From contig OX424558.1 of NCBI GenBank assembly GCA_949152475.1, positions 29,398,651 to 29,462,650 of the forward strand: 64,000 nucleotides of DNA, given 5' to 3'. The notes below the pieces were generated by a model. The model searched no databases, was not told where the DNA came from, and saw nothing but the letters and a program-made list of their open reading frames with translations. The translations under genes and the position numbers were made by a program. The DNA is from Terebella lapidaria. Its lineage: Eukaryota > Annelida > Polychaeta > Terebellida > Terebellidae. Positions 61,471-64,000 of this stretch are shown here, piece by piece (position 1 is the stretch's first letter; every line of letters begins with the position of its first letter).

Positions 61471-62470
61471 TTAGCAAGCGCTGAGCATTATGTCTGGGAA
61501 ACGCCATTGTGAATGAATAGAAGGCCGACGGTGTTATATAGCGAAGTTACATGACTACTGCCCTTGGAATGAACTAGCATGAAAGTAAATGACAATTCAT
61601 CATCCAAGCTGCTAACAATCCATGGAACCGAGTCTCTATATAAAAAAAACATATTAGGAAATATAAATAGATATACAGTCGGTAATCGGTTGGATCTGAC
61701 TGAAATCGATCAAGAACGAAGATTTTCCTAGCAAAAATGGCGGCGATTTGGGTGTCTTGTTCGAAATGAATATTTGGAGTAGAATGATTTAGAAGGAGAC
61801 GGCATATCAAACCATGCCATAGCATTGGCTCATGATACTGTGAGCACTTCGTGTTCACTGAATGAAGTCATCAGCTTTCGTATTCTCCTATTCTAGCATA
61901 ACAGAATAGGCAAATCGAACTGGTAACTGGTTACGCTGATAGCGTGAGCAATAATTACCTCCTCACCTTCTGACGCAACAATAACTGCAAAATTATCCTC
62001 CACATTGGTTAATGTTCTAAACCGCACTAATGAGTGCAAACGTGTCATCATATTGCTTGTAATATAACGACTAGATGGTCGTTTTGCAGAGCATCAACTA
62101 CGCGTCTATACAAATATTATGACCGTATGAACTTTGGTCATATGTTATTCTACACATTATGGTGTAACAGCACCAAAAGACATCATTATTGCCTGTGCTG
62201 CGTGACAAACAAAAGGACAATGGGGTCGGAAGCTATTGATACAGCAATTCGACCCAGATATATCGTATGGGCGGTATGGCTAGTATTATGAAATTTTTAT
62301 CATATGAGCGGCTGGTTGTTTTTTCTTCACATTTCATTTTCTATCGGCAGAGAAGACTTTATGTTCAACTGTTTCTCCGTGAAAAGGGTTCCTAGTATAC
62401 TTTGCGTGAACATATTCGATTTATCATGTCCAAAATGTATCCACATTTCAATAAACTGTAAATATATTTT

Positions 62471-62896
62471 GAGAAATTGTTGATGTTGTGTCGGCCACAA
62501 CACAGATAAATACATGTATAGCGTTTCATCTCTCCCAATCGCTTTTAGCTTCGCTATGATGAATGGCTGCAAAGATCTAGCGATGCGGTGTTGTCCGTCA
62601 TCTGTTCGTCCGTCATTGTCAACTATTTTATCTTCCTGGTCGAACATTTGCACAAAGATGCCTAAAAAATATTCCAAGAGGGAGAAATTGTTGATGTTGT
62701 GTCGGCCACAACACAGATAAATACATGTATAGCGTTTCATCTCTCCCAATCGCTTTTAGCTTCGCTATGATGAATGGCTGCAAAGATCTAGCGATGCGGT
62801 GTTGTCCGTCATCTGTTCGTCCGTCATTGTCAACTATTTTATCTTCCTGGTCGAACATTTGCACAGAGATGCCTAAAAAATATTCCAAGAGGGAGA
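62471..62896. repeat. 211-bp tandem duplication
   Basis: Units 62471-62681 and 62682-62892, plus a partial GAGA, are nearly identical (one visible A/G difference in CACA(A/G)AGATGCC). Each contains the inverted pair GTTGTG...CACAAC and a GTCCGTCATCTGTTCGTCCG stretch. Short frames inside are by-products of the repeat. Confidence 0.9.
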
Positions 62897-64000
62897 TTTT
62901 TTTTCCATCTTCGCCCTTTTTCAAAATGACAGCTATTTCAGACGAAAATTACCAAGTTTGGACTTTGGCGAATTTTTGTTTCCATAGATCCCCCTTATCC
63001 CCAAAGGTCCCTTTGTCACCCGTATAAGTTTAATAATTTTGAATGTTTGACAGGTCAGCAAAAATGTTTTTGGTCCCTAATCAAGTCACTATTTGTATCG
63101 AGTCGTTTCCAGGCCAAAACAATGTTTTCTCCTTTCGGCACAATTTTTTACCCATTTTCCCTTCATATTGGTAACTGCCACAACTTTACCCATAGAGTGC
63201 TTGAAGATAGAGCTTAGATACTGGCACTTTCAAATGGGAAGTCATATATGACTATTTTCGTAGTGACCTTGGATTTGACTTCCGATGAATTTAGAAGGTA
63301 AAACCGGCCACTTTTTGTCAATCGTTTGGATCATATTTCAAATTTGGATTCTCAAATTTGGATCAAGTCAAAGCCGAGAGGCTTCTCGTTTTTGGTAAAC
63401 TTTCGGATAAAAGTTTCATGTTCGATAATTTGTGTAGCTAAATTGAACAAACCATTCTCCGGCCAATAGTAGTTGTGCTGCGTTTGATCTGGGTGGTATG
63501 GTGCACTAGCACCAGCTATGATTCTTGTGGTTATTTAGAAAAAATGTATTTCATGATCAAGTCTATACAAATTGGGTGCATTGTCTACATACACGTATCA
63601 ATAACAAAGAAAATTACTCAGACATTAGGATCGTACATGCTCCATAGTGATTATCATAACATGGAGAGCTGATATTTTTCCCATGGTGACGAGGTCTTGT
63701 TGTTTATAGTTGAATTTGCATCCTCCATGTATGCAGGCGTCAGGATACCAGGGCTGGTTGCAGTGTAGTCAAGACAAGAAAGCGAAGCAATCTCAAACAC
63801 ATTTTATAGAAATAAAAAATTTCATATTTTATAGAAACAACAAGATGATTTCGATATATCTAGTAAATTGCAAAACAACCTATCTTTTATACAAGTTGCA
63901 TACAGTTTTATCGATTTTGTCTGACCCTGGACTTTGAGATTGGATAAAAGACTTGGCTTTGTTCGCTCGGAATACTCCACATTTATTACCTCGCCTGCAA
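62897..64000. other. Dispersed-repeat-like terminal region
   Basis: Up to about 63420 the sequence has the look of a widespread invertebrate repeat (GTGACCTTGGATTTGACTTC, AAATTTGGATTCTCAAATTTGGATC), probably continuous with the 211-bp repeat. From 63430 to 64000 no gene or repeat was recognised. Confidence 0.4.

Larger units (their letters stand above)
57612..62300. repeat. Older duplication, copy B
   Basis: Diverged direct repeat of 47158-54920. After subtracting the LINE fragment (59560-59985) and MITE (60599-61470) its length, about 3.4 kb, agrees with copy A minus the retroelement (about 3.5 kb). No intact gene. Confidence 0.75.

Noticed and set aside
62327..62924. Two 98-140 codon minus-strand frames with repeated sequence
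   Set aside because: They are created by the 211-bp tandem duplication, and 211 is not a multiple of three.

Overview
The window is animal DNA, AT-rich and dominated by repeats. Small GT-AG introns, a rhodopsin-class neuropeptide-type receptor, a Ty3/gypsy LTR retrotransposon, a CR1-like LINE tail and several MITEs point to an invertebrate bilaterian, probably a marine one. I cannot fix the phylum from the sequence.

Positions 1-40450 are a nested repeat landscape. A segment of at least 18.8 kb (1-18770) recurs in direct orientation at 23350-40450, a start-to-start spacing of 23349 bp. Each copy is itself a head-to-tail series of older, diverged modules, called here M1 to M4, plus an M5 found only once at 18770-22830. 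They share ordered landmarks and differ mainly by insertions. The insertions include a ~130-bp minisatellite block, a palindromic TTAA-flanked MITE, a 617-bp insert, dispersed 364-bp exon-like cassettes and a 148-bp tandem repeat. Patchy similarity shows sequence exchange between modules after the large duplication.

Nested inside M3 of each copy is the most interesting unit. It holds a 38-bp minisatellite of about 36 (copy 1) or 32 (copy 2) units, then a TATAAAAT box at its downstream edge, then a three-exon reading frame. The frame joins cleanly at canonical splice sites into an 83-residue protein with a signal-peptide-like N terminus (12638-13151; paralogue 35327-35837). I do not recognise this protein.

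From 40450 the sequence is mostly single-copy. A 598-codon single-exon class A GPCR, FMRFamide-receptor-like, lies on the minus strand at 42574-44370 with a CpG-rich upstream region to about 45860. Beyond it an older, much more diverged direct duplication pairs 47158-54920 with 57612-62300. The first copy was later split by a full-length, apparently very young Ty3/gypsy element (47828-52134, minus strand) with identical 176-bp LTRs, a TTCAC target duplication and one intact gag-pol frame. The second copy gained a truncated LINE and an 872-bp MITE. A 698-bp TIR element sits between the copies, and the window ends in invertebrate-style dispersed repeat with a 211-bp tandem duplication.

Genes I can support: the GPCR, the retroelement gag-pol, and two paralogous small secreted-type genes (predicted). 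No tRNA, rRNA or CRISPR was seen.
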